Assembly (NCBI GenBank): GCA_965279295.1
Contig: CBDIHQ010000011.1
Length of the DNA: 64,000 nt
Source of the DNA: Aquabacter sp965279295
Lineage (GTDB): Bacteria > Pseudomonadota > Alphaproteobacteria > Rhizobiales > Xanthobacteraceae
Direction: 5' to 3' (one strand)
The position numbers and the translations under genes were made by a program. A model generated the notes under the pieces. It was not told the origin of the DNA, searched no databases, and saw only the letters and a program-made list of their open reading frames with translations. How positions within the stretch are numbered: position 1 is the first letter of the stretch; every line of letters starts with the position of its first letter. Below are positions 23,599 to 33,082 of the stretch, piece after piece.

Positions 23599-26500
23599 TT
23601 TCGAGGATTTGGAGCAACGGCAGAGTCGAAGAAAGCTCCTCCAACAAGAGGCAGAATCACCGCAGGACCGCTTGAGATCGACGCTGCCACTGCTGACTTA
23701 ATCCATTCTGAAGCAGGAACTCTCGATAATATTCTCCCTAAAATACCGCCACCCGCGCCACTCACGGCTCCGCCGACTATTGCACCAGCTGTGGAGCCGG
23801 GGTTTATATTAAGCGCAGGATTGCCCTCCAGGAAATTTGTTGCAACTTGCCCGACAAGATCGCCTGCGCCACCAGTTACCGCACCTAGGAACGCAAACGT
23901 AGCAACTCCGAGGCTTGGATCAACAAATCCCAACCCACCTCCGGCGATGGCACCGACGATCGCTCCAGCGGAAACCGACTTCCAGCTTGAACCTGGGGCC
24001 GCAGCAGCGCCCGCGGCTCCATAAAAAGCTCCCGCGACCGCTCCTACCACCGTCCCGACCAGTGGATCCAATCCTGTGGGGTCGGTAAGATTCAGCGGAT
24101 CATTGTTCACATAGACGTACAAATTGGTGCCGCCAGCGATACCAATCGGATCCGTCTGCATGAACCTCCCAAGCTTGGGAGAATACATTCTGGCTCGGAA
24201 GTCATAGAGCCCTGTCTCGGCGTCCAAACGGGCCCCGGTGTAGCGGAAGGATCCATTCGCTACGGCACTCTGGCCATAGGGCTGGAAGCCTGCTTTCGTC
24301 AGCACGCCAGTGCCCGCATCGAGTGTCCCTGTCACTGAACCAATGACGTCGGGAATGAAGCTCGTGCGCGCAGTCGCACCGGCATTCGACCTGGCAAGCA
24401 CATCATTCGGGCCAGACCCAAATGCGTACCAGCTCTGAACCGCTCCCGTGGCTCCGTCATAATCAATTAGCGCACGGTTGTCGGGATCCTGAACGAAGAT
24501 CGTGGTCGCGCTGTTTACCGTTTTCGACTTACGCCGCCCCTGAGCGTCGTAGGCATAGCTTGCAGCAACTCCTGGGCCACTGGCCGTTATAAGCCGGTTC
24601 TCGGCATCGTAGCCGTATGTGAAGGTACCGTCGCCTGTGAGGCTTCCGTTGCCGTCATAGGTCTGCGTAACACCCGCAACCACACTGTATTGATTTAGAT
24701 TATTCGCGCTATAGGCCGTGCTCGATGGGGATGCGGGGACGTCCCACCAGCTCGTATCGCTGGCCCCCTGGCTCCTCCGACGGTTGGTCGCGTCGTAGCC
24801 ATATGTGAAGCTGGCGCTCGACGCCGTTGGTGGAGCCTGCGCTTGCACCGGGCTGAAGCTTGTACCGACAAGCCGGTTCATAGCATCGAACTGGAAGGTG
24901 GAAGCGGAAAGGGTCCCCCCCGTGCTAGCCTTTGTTATCGCCGCACTGTTGTCACTGGCGGAGAGCAAGTGGCCATTAAGGTCGTACGCATAAGTGACAA
25001 CAGGCGAGGACGGCGGCGTTTTGGTAATAATTCGATTGAGGGTGTCGTAGCCGTAGTTGATTTCCGGCCCTGCCCGAGTCTTGCGCTTCGTTATGTTGCT
25101 GCTTTCGTCATACGTAAGAGTCTCGGTGGATAGATTAGGATAGCGCGTGGTGGAGAGCCTATCGAACCCATCATAGACGTAGTTTGTCTGGTTTCCCTGC
25201 GCCTCGGTAAGTCGCGCTAAACGTCCGTTCGGCGTATAGGCGTATTGCAACAGCGCCCCTGCCTGGATTGCCGGATTGAACACAGCGATCGGTCGGTCGG
25301 TGGCGTCGTATCCGTAAGTGGTGACGCGATACAAGGGATCGGTCACCTTCTGCAGTCGATCATTGGCGTCGTAGGCATACTGCGTGACATTGCCATTGGC
25401 ATCGGTGGTTGTGGCAGTTTTCCCGGTGGGAGTGTAGGTGGACGAGACCTGCCTCAGGAAGCTGCCATTGCTGGATTGCTGCGTGTTAAGGAGGCGTCCG
25501 TCCGCGTCATAAAAGAAGCTGGTGATCAGCGACGTCGGTGCCGCCGGTTGCGTCAGCGCCACTAAGCGACGATCGACATCATAGGCGCTTCGCGTGAGGT
25601 TTCCTCTCGGATCGGTCAATCCGACGATGTCGCCACGCGCATCGTAAGTGAGCGTGGCTGTTTGATTGATGTGGCCGGCGCCACAGCAGTCCCGCACGGT
25701 AGTGGTTAGATTTCCAAAGCCATCGTAGCTGTTCTGCGTCACCACTCCCATCGGATCGGTCGCAGTGAGTACCTGGCCGCGTGAGTTATAAGTGAAGCGC
25801 GTCGTCGCCCTCAGGTTCGCTGCGTCAGCGATCACCGTGAGCAGGTTTCCGGTCGCCGCATCATAATTTAGTTGGGTTACGAGGCCGCGAGGATCGGTGA
25901 TGAGCGTGGGATTATTGTAAGTTGGATCGTATTCGAATTTGGTGGTGAGTTTGGGAGACGCAGCACCATTTTTCATGTAGCGAGTGATCGTCTTAATATT
26001 GTTAGCCCATGGATTAAGGGCTGCTTCATAATCGTACGCGGTCCTGTCTCCCTCGGGAAGACGCGTTGATGTTAGGCGGTCAAGCGCATCATACTGGTTC
26101 GTTGTAAGATTCACGACGTTATTCTGCTGCGGCGTACGGTAGAATATAGTACCCGCCGCACCATTATTCAGAACCCAGTAGTCAGACAGTACCTTGCCGC
26201 GCTCGGTCTGGTAGGTGACGTGGTGGCCGCCGAGTGGGTCGACCGTTTCGCTTCGGGAGCCTGCAAAATAGAAATTCCAAACATTATTGTTGGCGTCGGC
26301 CTGGTGGGCCACACGCCCCAATGAGTCGTACCAATTTGTTAGATAGGGGGAGCTAGGCCTTGATGGGTAGAATACCTGAGTCAGGCGCCCGGCGGTGTCG
26401 TAGACCCCTGACGTATCGTAAAGGTAGTTGGTGACTGCACCAGATGGGCTGGTGTAGCCGACTAGGTTTTGGTGGCCATCATAAGTGAATTGAACTGTCC

Positions 26501-29432
26501 TGCCCGTGCCGTCAGCAACCGACGTGACGTTGCCGCCGCTGTATGAGAGCGCCAGAGAGCGCCCCAGATTGTTCGTCACATTCGTCAGAGTCCCGCCGGA
26601 GTAGCTCAAGTTCACGCTAGCGCCGCTCGGTGATGTCCAGCTCTGCAAGGCCCCATTCGGTGTCGGGCCAAATTTGAGGATGACCCCGTCCTTTCGCAAA
26701 TACGTGTACTGTCCCGCCGTTGTCTGGGTCAGCCTCACCGAAGAACCCAACGGGGCGTTATACGTGACCGTGGATGCGCCATCAGACCGCGGCAATGCTA
26801 CAAACTGCTCGGTCGTATCGGGCTGACTTACAGTCGCGACATTGGCGGTGAACTGGTCAGTCAGCCATCGCGCGACCATGGACGATAATGTCATTGTCTG
26901 CGCTGTCGGAGTGATCGACAAGAGATCCCTCATGACGAAGAGCGCTGCGATAGATGTCGCCGCACTCACCGCCGGAGTGACCGCAGAGCCAAGCCCCACG
27001 TAAGGGTCGCTTCCCTCCTTTACACTGCTGCCATAATTGTGCATCCACCCGTTGCCGATGCCTTTGTTCGTAGTAGTGCTGGAAAGATAGCCGCCAGACG
27101 ACGACAGATAGGTCCGGGAGAATGGAAGCGCGTAGGGGAACGCTCCACTGCCGATGACAAGATCGTCATGGCTGTAGATATAGCCGCCGGATATTCCGTC
27201 GATCGGCTCGGCGATCTTCGGGTTCGCTGGCGCGGAAATCGTATTTAAAAGGGGGGATATAGAGCCAGAATTCGCGGACGGGGGAAACGAAGTAGCGCTA
27301 TTTCGATTCAAATCTTCCGTCGGGACGTTTGTACCCGGAAATCCACCCGATAGGCCGCCCGTGATTTTCTGAGCGATATCAATTCGCTCAGATACTGGAG
27401 TTATTGCAGTATAGCCGGCACCGGTCCACAGGCCCACTGCCACCTGCCCGTTTTGCGGAATGAGAACCTGCGACCCACCTGCCACGTAGTTCGTTATATT
27501 TAGTAAATCTGCTGCGGAATAGCGAGATAATATCTGAGGTCGAATAGATGTAGTATAAGCCGATCTTCCCCCTTCAGTTGTTCCATCGGCAAAGAATGTT
27601 TTCAGAGAAGCCCCTGGATACGACTGATTCATGTTATTATCAATTAAATTGACAGTCGACGCAGCAACCATTCCCGGGATGCTGGATTGTGATTCCACCA
27701 ATACAGATGATTCAAAAGAGCTTAATCCCTGACTAATCGAAAGAAGTGATGATATAAACGCAGTGGAGTAATTGTGCGCTCCGACGGGGATTGTCGGTCC
27801 GCCCACTACCACGGGCGGGAGGCTCACCAGATTGATAGGAAGATCCACGTAAGGACCTTGAAGGGAGCCCCCTTGCAAGTTCGCCTGCCCGACAATTCCC
27901 AATCCGACGCGGTAGAGCGGGGTAACGCCGCTCAGTCGACCCGAAAGCAACTGCTGAGCTGATACCTGCGCGAGCCAGTTATATCCGATGACCGATAGAC
28001 TCTCGCCCAACACAGCATCTGAGTTCGACGATCCACCACCCGCTTGCGCCTCTTGCAGCAGTTGTCGATGATATTCTGCCATACTCCGCCCAACCCGCCC
28101 CGCACCGAGCGAGATCAGATAAGACCCCCCCGCGGCAACTGTGAGGTTCGTGCACGCTGTATAGGCGATATCTGAGCCGCAATCAGCATTACCCCCCTGC
28201 CCCGGTTCTGAGACGCGGGCCCCAATGGACCAAGCCTGCCCAGCAGCGGTGGGGGGTCCTACATTTGTGCACGTGCCGATGCCGACGCAGGCAGGGATCT
28301 GTCCGTCAATGAGCAGAGTTGGAAAATACTCCGAGGCGGATTTTGACGAAAATGCAGTAATTCGATGGCCATACACCTCATCAGTGTAGAGCTTAATTGA
28401 CCGGTTTATGGCAGCCCCTGGCATGCGCAGCACAATAAATTTTCTACACTCAGTACCATCTACTAGATAACAGCTAGTTGGAAAATTCTCTGATGGTATA
28501 ATTTCTGAATTTATCAAATATGATGGGAGACCCGGCATCGGTCTTATAGACACTCCACCAATTACATTGGAAATATTCCAGCTATAACCGTTCTTATTAA
28601 CGTAGTTAATTAAATTATTACTATATAACACAAGCATTTCACGTAATTTTACTCGATTTGCATTTGAAAATGAGGTCGAATCTATTGTACCTCCAACTAC
28701 ATCAAGGAAATTCGAGATCGTATAACCCATTGCAAGCTGCACTTCGCCTAACGACAGCCCGCTCGTTTTCTCAAGGCCTTTACGACTTGGATCTGCGTAA
28801 TACCACACTCCGTCGGAATATATAGCCGCGACGAACCGAGCAATCAGAATGGTATCTAGCGTTCCATCAGCATTCCTGTTGACTGAACCATATGGTATGC
28901 CCGCATATATAAGTAAATTAACAATAGAGTCGGCGTTATTCGGCATATCGAGAGAATTAGCAAGCTCACTTCCGCTCATCTGCAATACAATGTTTGCATA
29001 GCCCACCTGTGCGTAACCGGCCGCCTTCCACAGATTTACCAGCAACATTGATTGATCAGCATCGTTTCCGCTTCGATCAAGAAGGGTACCTAGAGCTCCC
29101 TTTTGACTTCCATAGGTGGGCTCATACGCGATATTGTTGTAGACATACTCATACATTAGCCCGATATCACACTTGAGGTTGCGGGCCAGCACAGCGATTG
29201 GAATAGGTTGCGAGGACGTGGAAGGGCAACTATTCGCCTCTATAGTGAGCTTCGCGCCCACACGGTTCGCCGAGGCTATACCTTCGTGTTTCAAGTTCGC
29301 TACGGGCGCATCGTGCGGGATGGTTGGTCGGGGCGGACGGATTACTGCCTGCTGAGCGGTTGCCGAAATCGTGTGCAAAATTGATACTATCAATAAAACC
29401 GAGGTAAATATGATTACATGAGGGATTTTCAT
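23595..29432 (-). CDS. Secreted RHS-repeat protein with variable C-terminus
   Basis: The 1945-residue protein has a Sec signal peptide (first 27 residues), a transglutaminase-like N-terminal domain (about residues 75-250; GALGTLLDRSGNDADQS has no catalytic Cys), a long segment of unknown fold, a DUF6531-like entry (about 780-870), then many YD repeats of the type YGYDxxNRL to about residue 1700. The RHS core ends with LGRFMQTDPIG and NNDPLNLTDPTGL, the usual junction. The last 157 residues are a Gly/Ala-rich hydrophobic tail with glycine-zipper runs (GTVVGAVAGAFYGAAG), probably a membrane-active toxin tip. Sec export suggests cell-surface display, not type VI delivery. Confidence 0.9.
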   Translation of the reverse strand: MKIPHVIIFTSVLLIVSILHTISATAQQAVIRPPRPTIPHDAPVANLKHEGIASANRVGAKLTIEANSCPSTSSQPIPIAVLARNLKCDIGLMYEYVYNNIAYEPTYGSQKGALGTLLDRSGNDADQSMLLVNLWKAAGYAQVGYANIVLQMSGSELANSLDMPNNADSIVNLLIYAGIPYGSVNRNADGTLDTILIARFVAAIYSDGVWYYADPSRKGLEKTSGLSLGEVQLAMGYTISNFLDVVGGTIDSTSFSNANRVKLREMLVLYSNNLINYVNKNGYSWNISNVIGGVSIRPMPGLPSYLINSEIIPSENFPTSCYLVDGTECRKFIVLRMPGAAINRSIKLYTDEVYGHRITAFSSKSASEYFPTLLIDGQIPACVGIGTCTNVGPPTAAGQAWSIGARVSEPGQGGNADCGSDIAYTACTNLTVAAGGSYLISLGAGRVGRSMAEYHRQLLQEAQAGGGSSNSDAVLGESLSVIGYNWLAQVSAQQLLSGRLSGVTPLYRVGLGIVGQANLQGGSLQGPYVDLPINLVSLPPVVVGGPTIPVGAHNYSTAFISSLLSISQGLSSFESSVLVESQSSIPGMVAASTVNLIDNNMNQSYPGASLKTFFADGTTEGGRSAYTTSIRPQILSRYSAADLLNITNYVAGGSQVLIPQNGQVAVGLWTGAGYTAITPVSERIDIAQKITGGLSGGFPGTNVPTEDLNRNSATSFPPSANSGSISPLLNTISAPANPKIAEPIDGISGGYIYSHDDLVIGSGAFPYALPFSRTYLSSSGGYLSSTTTNKGIGNGWMHNYGSSVKEGSDPYVGLGSAVTPAVSAATSIAALFVMRDLLSITPTAQTMTLSSMVARWLTDQFTANVATVSQPDTTEQFVALPRSDGASTVTYNAPLGSSVRLTQTTAGQYTYLRKDGVILKFGPTPNGALQSWTSPSGASVNLSYSGGTLTNVTNNLGRSLALSYSGGNVTSVADGTGRTVQFTYDGHQNLVGYTSPSGAVTNYLYDTSGVYDTAGRLTQVFYPSRPSSPYLTNWYDSLGRVAHQADANNNVWNFYFAGSRSETVDPLGGHHVTYQTERGKVLSDYWVLNNGAAGTIFYRTPQQNNVVNLTTNQYDALDRLTSTRLPEGDRTAYDYEAALNPWANNIKTITRYMKNGAASPKLTTKFEYDPTYNNPTLITDPRGLVTQLNYDAATGNLLTVIADAANLRATTRFTYNSRGQVLTATDPMGVVTQNSYDGFGNLTTTVRDCCGAGHINQTATLTYDARGDIVGLTDPRGNLTRSAYDVDRRLVALTQPAAPTSLITSFFYDADGRLLNTQQSSNGSFLRQVSSTYTPTGKTATTTDANGNVTQYAYDANDRLQKVTDPLYRVTTYGYDATDRPIAVFNPAIQAGALLQYAYTPNGRLARLTEAQGNQTNYVYDGFDRLSTTRYPNLSTETLTYDESSNITKRKTRAGPEINYGYDTLNRIITKTPPSSPVVTYAYDLNGHLLSASDNSAAITKASTGGTLSASTFQFDAMNRLVGTSFSPVQAQAPPTASSASFTYGYDATNRRRSQGASDTSWWDVPASPSSTAYSANNLNQYSVVAGVTQTYDGNGSLTGDGTFTYGYDAENRLITASGPGVAASYAYDAQGRRKSKTVNSATTIFVQDPDNRALIDYDGATGAVQSWYAFGSGPNDVLARSNAGATARTSFIPDVIGSVTGTLDAGTGVLTKAGFQPYGQSAVANGSFRYTGARLDAETGLYDFRARMYSPKLGRFMQTDPIGIAGGTNLYVYVNNDPLNLTDPTGLDPLVGTVVGAVAGAFYGAAGAAAAPGSSWKSVSAGAIVGAIAGGGLGFVDPSLGVATFAFLGAVTGGAGDLVGQVATNFLEGNPALNINPGSTAGAIVGGAVSGAGGGILGRILSRVPASEWIKSAVAASISSGPAVILPLVGGAFFDSAVAPNPRK

Positions 29433-29526
29433 AGCGCGTCGCCCCTGCTAGATATCTCATTTATGGCTTTAGATGCAATTAAATAATAAGATAATGTATT
29501 ACTATCGGTTTTATGATTTTAATACC

Positions 29527-29859
29527 TTATTGCCACAAGAATTGCCCCCAATTATCACCCCACTTACCTGCAGCGGTATTGACATTAACAACTTGAGATG
29601 TCCGATTTCCATTTGCATCGTACAAATAATAAATCAGGACACCTGTGTCGTAACTCGCCGACGTCAATCGTCCCAGGGCGTCATACGTGTAGACGACTGC
29701 TCCGTTGGCAGCATCCACTGGCGCTGCATTTATCGATCCCAGGGCAGCGACGAGGCCGGCCAGCACTAACCACCTAAATCGACTGCGAGATCCTGACCTC
29801 GGGGCGTAAGGTCCCATCAGCGCGGCAACGGGTGAGCAGACTTTGGAAATATCAACCAT
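29527..29859 (-). CDS. Mini RHS protein: signal peptide plus one YD repeat
   Basis: The ATG at 29859 (TTGGAG upstream) gives 110 residues. A hydrophobic leader ends at DAANG and is followed by VVYTYDALGRLTSASYD and YLYDANGNRTSQVVN, two halves of one YD repeat, then a short tail. It lies just upstream of the large RHS gene on the same strand. It could be a remnant of an older RHS gene, or a small partner protein; stand-alone copies exist in other genomes. Confidence 0.7.
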   Translation of the reverse strand: MVDISKVCSPVAALMGPYAPRSGSRSRFRWLVLAGLVAALGSINAAPVDAANGAVVYTYDALGRLTSASYDTGVLIYYLYDANGNRTSQVVNVNTAAGKWGDNWGQFLWQ

Positions 29860-30364
29860 CGCTCGGAACTCCAACGGTTATGGCTAGGCCGCAATTTACA
29901 CAAATTAACGCCACATTATCGCCTTGCGGATACACGCCCAGCGTGCTTACCTTACACGGCAATTTCGGATTGGAAAGCGCATTATAAAAATAAATTGGGA
30001 CACTGAATGCACTTAAGGTACGCACATTGCGAAACGTCGGCTCTGTATTATCGTATATATTAGCCGGCCATCGTATTATGGGCCCATAGCTCTTGCATAT
30101 GAGCTCGGCGGATATTCGAGTTGAGTGGTACGTCTCCTTAGTACGTCATTATTATTAAATGTTATCGGGTCTATGAATTCTATCATCGGCGTCCCGAGGT
30201 GCAAAATGCTGACGCTCCATAATCGTTTAGATGCAACGCGGGCTGCGCCGACGCGCAGCTGCGCATCGCGACTGGACGTTGCGCGCTCGGCGGCCAACGC
30301 TCGTTTAGTGCCAACAATCCCTGCAAGTTCCGACATGGATCAAACAATCAAGCGAGGCATCAAC
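29860..30364. promoter_or_regulatory. Divergent region between RHS genes and S74 cluster
   Basis: About 500 bases separate the leftward RHS genes from the rightward S74 genes. The stretch is moderately AT-rich and should hold promoters in both directions, but I see no clear consensus boxes or repeats. GAGG precedes the first S74 start codon. Confidence 0.3.
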
Positions 30365-31189
30365 ATGCTCCTCCGACTTTGCGCCACCGCCATCGTAATG
30401 ACCGGCATGATAGGCGCTGCACAGGCAGCGTGCCCACCCCCGTTTACATTCACGAATGGGACGAGTGCCAATGCAAATGAAGTAAATGCTAATTTTATGA
30501 ACGTTTCTAACTGTAATGCATCCATTGACAATCCTGTATTTACTGGGAGCACGGCTACCTTTACAGGGAGCGTAGGCATCGGGACTCCCTATCCATTCAC
30601 TAAACTTGAAGTTGTGGGATCTGCGGATTACGAAGCTAATATATATGCACGATCTACAAATACGAATGGCGCGAGGTTTGGACTTAAGAATACATTACGA
30701 GAGTGGACTTTTTCTAACTGGGGCAGTAGTTCCGGGAGCGAGGCTGGCGTTCTGGCCATTGCAGAGGGATACAATGTCTGGCTCGCGATTAATCCTGCCG
30801 GTAACGTCGGAATTGGGACATATACGCCTGCTTATAAATTAGACGTCAGCGGTATAGTGTCGGCCACATCGGTTCACACGCCTTCCGATGGCCGTTTGAA
30901 GGAGAAAATTACTCCGATCGAGTATGGCTTAGATACGATCATGAAGCTTAATCCTGTCGGCTTTAATTGGCGCGATCAGAAGCATGAGTGGCAGAAGCCC
31001 CGCCAAATTGGATTTATCGCGCAAGAAGTGCAGTCTGTCGTTCCAGAAGTTGTCAGCCGAGCAGACGACGACGCAGGAACATACAGCTTAGCCTACGCTG
31101 AGCTGATTCCGGTCCTCGTGAAAGCGATGCAACAGCAACAAGCGCGGATTCTCGCGCTTGAGTCCAAGATTGAGAAAATCGGCAAGTGA
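30365..31189 (+). CDS. Secreted S74 chaperone-domain protein 1
   Basis: The ATG at 30365 (GAGG upstream) opens a Sec signal peptide ending AQAA; 274 residues. After it comes FTFTNGTSANANEVNANF, shared by all four copies, then a short variable segment, GNVGIGT beta-structure repeats, and a C-terminal peptidase S74 domain: SDGRLKEKI (Ser-Lys dyad of self-cleavage) and GFIAQEVQSVVPEVV, ending in a coiled coil. In phage fibres this domain trimerises the fold and then cuts itself off. With a signal peptide, this one is a bacterial exported fibre, not a phage tail protein. Confidence 0.85.
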   Translation: MLLRLCATAIVMTGMIGAAQAACPPPFTFTNGTSANANEVNANFMNVSNCNASIDNPVFTGSTATFTGSVGIGTPYPFTKLEVVGSADYEANIYARSTNTNGARFGLKNTLREWTFSNWGSSSGSEAGVLAIAEGYNVWLAINPAGNVGIGTYTPAYKLDVSGIVSATSVHTPSDGRLKEKITPIEYGLDTIMKLNPVGFNWRDQKHEWQKPRQIGFIAQEVQSVVPEVVSRADDDAGTYSLAYAELIPVLVKAMQQQQARILALESKIEKIGK

Positions 31190-31289
31190 TACCGAGCGAA
31201 GCGAAAGCGTGTGTCTAGAAGACACATCGCACATGAAACTCCATCTGGATTGGTCAGACGCGAGTATTAGCCAGCGAAAGGCAATAATT

Positions 31290-32084
31290 ATGTTGAAGTC
31301 TATTGCTATTCAGGGGGCTCTTTTCGGCTTAACGATCGGCTCCGCGTTAGCGGGCTGCCCGAATGTTCCACATACATTTACGAACGGCACGAGTGCAAAC
31401 GCCATCCTAGTTAATGAGAATTTCAATAACGTCACTGGCTGCGCGGCGCCAAATGCCGATCCACATTTCACGGGATACGTTGGTGTTGGCACTACCACTC
31501 CGACCGCCAAGATAGACGTCGTTGGCGATGCGTGGGATATGGAAGCAAATATTGCAGCGAGGTCTACAATAAGTCAGGGCGTCCGATTTAGCCTTATTAA
31601 TTCGAATGCCAAGTGGACCATCTCGAATTGGGGCCTTGGGTCGGGAATGTTTGTGATTGCGCAAGACGCAAACCCAGTTTTCTCGATTTCGCCAACGGGA
31701 AACGTGGGTATTGGAACATTTAATCCCGCGTACGCGCTTCATGTTCCTACCGGCTCAATTGCAGCGCTTAACTATGTGACCCTATCGGATGGACGACTAA
31801 AGAGAAATATAGTTCCGGTTCACTATGGGGTCGACACCGTTATGAAGTTAAAGCCGGTCGAATTTAGCTGGCGCGACCAGTCGCAAGGAATGCCGAAGTC
31901 GACGCAGATAGGCTTTGTCGCGCAGGACGTTTTGACGGTAGTTCCTGACATTGTAAGCAAATCTGGCGATGCGGATGGCACGCTAGGGGTGGCGTATACC
32001 GAGCTTGTTCCCATATTGGTCAAAGCGATACAGGAACAGCAGGGGCAGATTGACGATCTGAAGAAGCAACTCGCGCGACCATAG
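31290..32084 (+). CDS. Secreted S74 chaperone-domain protein 2
   Basis: Starting at 31290 (signal peptide of about 21 residues), this 264-residue paralogue has HTFTNGTSANAILVNENF, the GNVGIGT block, and the S74 domain with SDGRLKRNI and IGFVAQDVLTVVPDIV, then a Gln-rich coiled-coil tail. The order of parts is the same as in copy 1, with much variation in the middle, which is where a fibre tip would bind its ligand. Confidence 0.85.
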   Translation: MLKSIAIQGALFGLTIGSALAGCPNVPHTFTNGTSANAILVNENFNNVTGCAAPNADPHFTGYVGVGTTTPTAKIDVVGDAWDMEANIAARSTISQGVRFSLINSNAKWTISNWGLGSGMFVIAQDANPVFSISPTGNVGIGTFNPAYALHVPTGSIAALNYVTLSDGRLKRNIVPVHYGVDTVMKLKPVEFSWRDQSQGMPKSTQIGFVAQDVLTVVPDIVSKSGDADGTLGVAYTELVPILVKAIQEQQGQIDDLKKQLARP

Positions 32085-32117
32085 AAATAAACTTTCATTT
32101 CATATTTGGAGCCCGTG

Positions 32118-32957
32118 ATGACCAAGACTGCCTCGTCTATCTTTTTATTAATATTTTTTTCAGTTCCCGCGGCACTTGCTGCTCCTTGTCCTCCACTTAG
32201 CACGCTAACGAATGGCTCAAACGCAGACGCGAACCAGGTTATGGGCAACTTCAACTCCTTATTGAACTGTGCGAATAACTCACTTGCGCCCCTGGCTAGT
32301 CCGAGCTTTTCTGGAAATGTCGCTATTGGTTCATCCCCAAGCTATTTTAAATTGAGGGTAAATCAGGAAGATTCCCCATGGGGCGTCCTATTCAACGGTT
32401 CGACAAAAGGCGTCCGCTTTGTTTTTTCGGCAGACCGCACTTCTATCGAGGCGGTCGATAATACTGGAGGCGGAACTCTTCAGTCACTTGGATTTGCTGG
32501 CTCCGAGATTTTCTTTCATCTCGACGGTTATGGCGGACTTATGTGGATGACGAGCGCCGGTCGCGTCGGCATCGGTACTTCGAATCCGGCCTACGCCCTT
32601 CACGTTGCAAATGGCAGAGTCGCCGGTAATGGCCCTTATTTGGACACATCTACTGCGCGGACGAAGAAGGACGTTATGCCGATTTCTTATGGCCTAGATG
32701 CGGTTATGAAACTTCGTCCCATCAGTTTCAATTGGAATGATCAATCGCAGGACTGGGAGAAGCAACGGCAGATTGGACTAATCGCTCAAGACGTAGAGCC
32801 GATTATTCCCGAGGCCGTTAGCAGAGAACATCCCTCGAGTGGAATTTCCAGTCTCGCATACGATTCTCTCGTGCCAGTTTTGATTAAGGCAATGCAAGAG
32901 CAGCAGGGACAGATTACATCGCTTCGACAGGAAATTAGTAGATTGAAGAAAAGATAG
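32118..32957 (+). CDS. Secreted S74 chaperone-domain protein 3
   Basis: The ATG at 32118 has TTGGAG upstream; 279 residues with a signal peptide ending ALA. The N-terminal motif is changed to LTNGSNADANQVMGNF. In the S74 domain the usual SDxRLK is STARTK, so Ser and Lys are kept but the Asp and Leu are not; self-cleavage may be weaker. IGLIAQDVEPIIPEAV follows as expected. Confidence 0.82.
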   Translation: MTKTASSIFLLIFFSVPAALAAPCPPLSTLTNGSNADANQVMGNFNSLLNCANNSLAPLASPSFSGNVAIGSSPSYFKLRVNQEDSPWGVLFNGSTKGVRFVFSADRTSIEAVDNTGGGTLQSLGFAGSEIFFHLDGYGGLMWMTSAGRVGIGTSNPAYALHVANGRVAGNGPYLDTSTARTKKDVMPISYGLDAVMKLRPISFNWNDQSQDWEKQRQIGLIAQDVEPIIPEAVSREHPSSGISSLAYDSLVPVLIKAMQEQQGQITSLRQEISRLKKR

Positions 32958-33082
32958 TATCTCGGCAGATCTTGCCGGGCAAATCGAAGCCAGATTCCGG
33001 ATCGTCTTCTTCGTTTTCTTTTCGTCATAATTTCAATCAAATCGCGGCCCCTGGCTTCGCTATAACGAATTTGGATAAGTCA

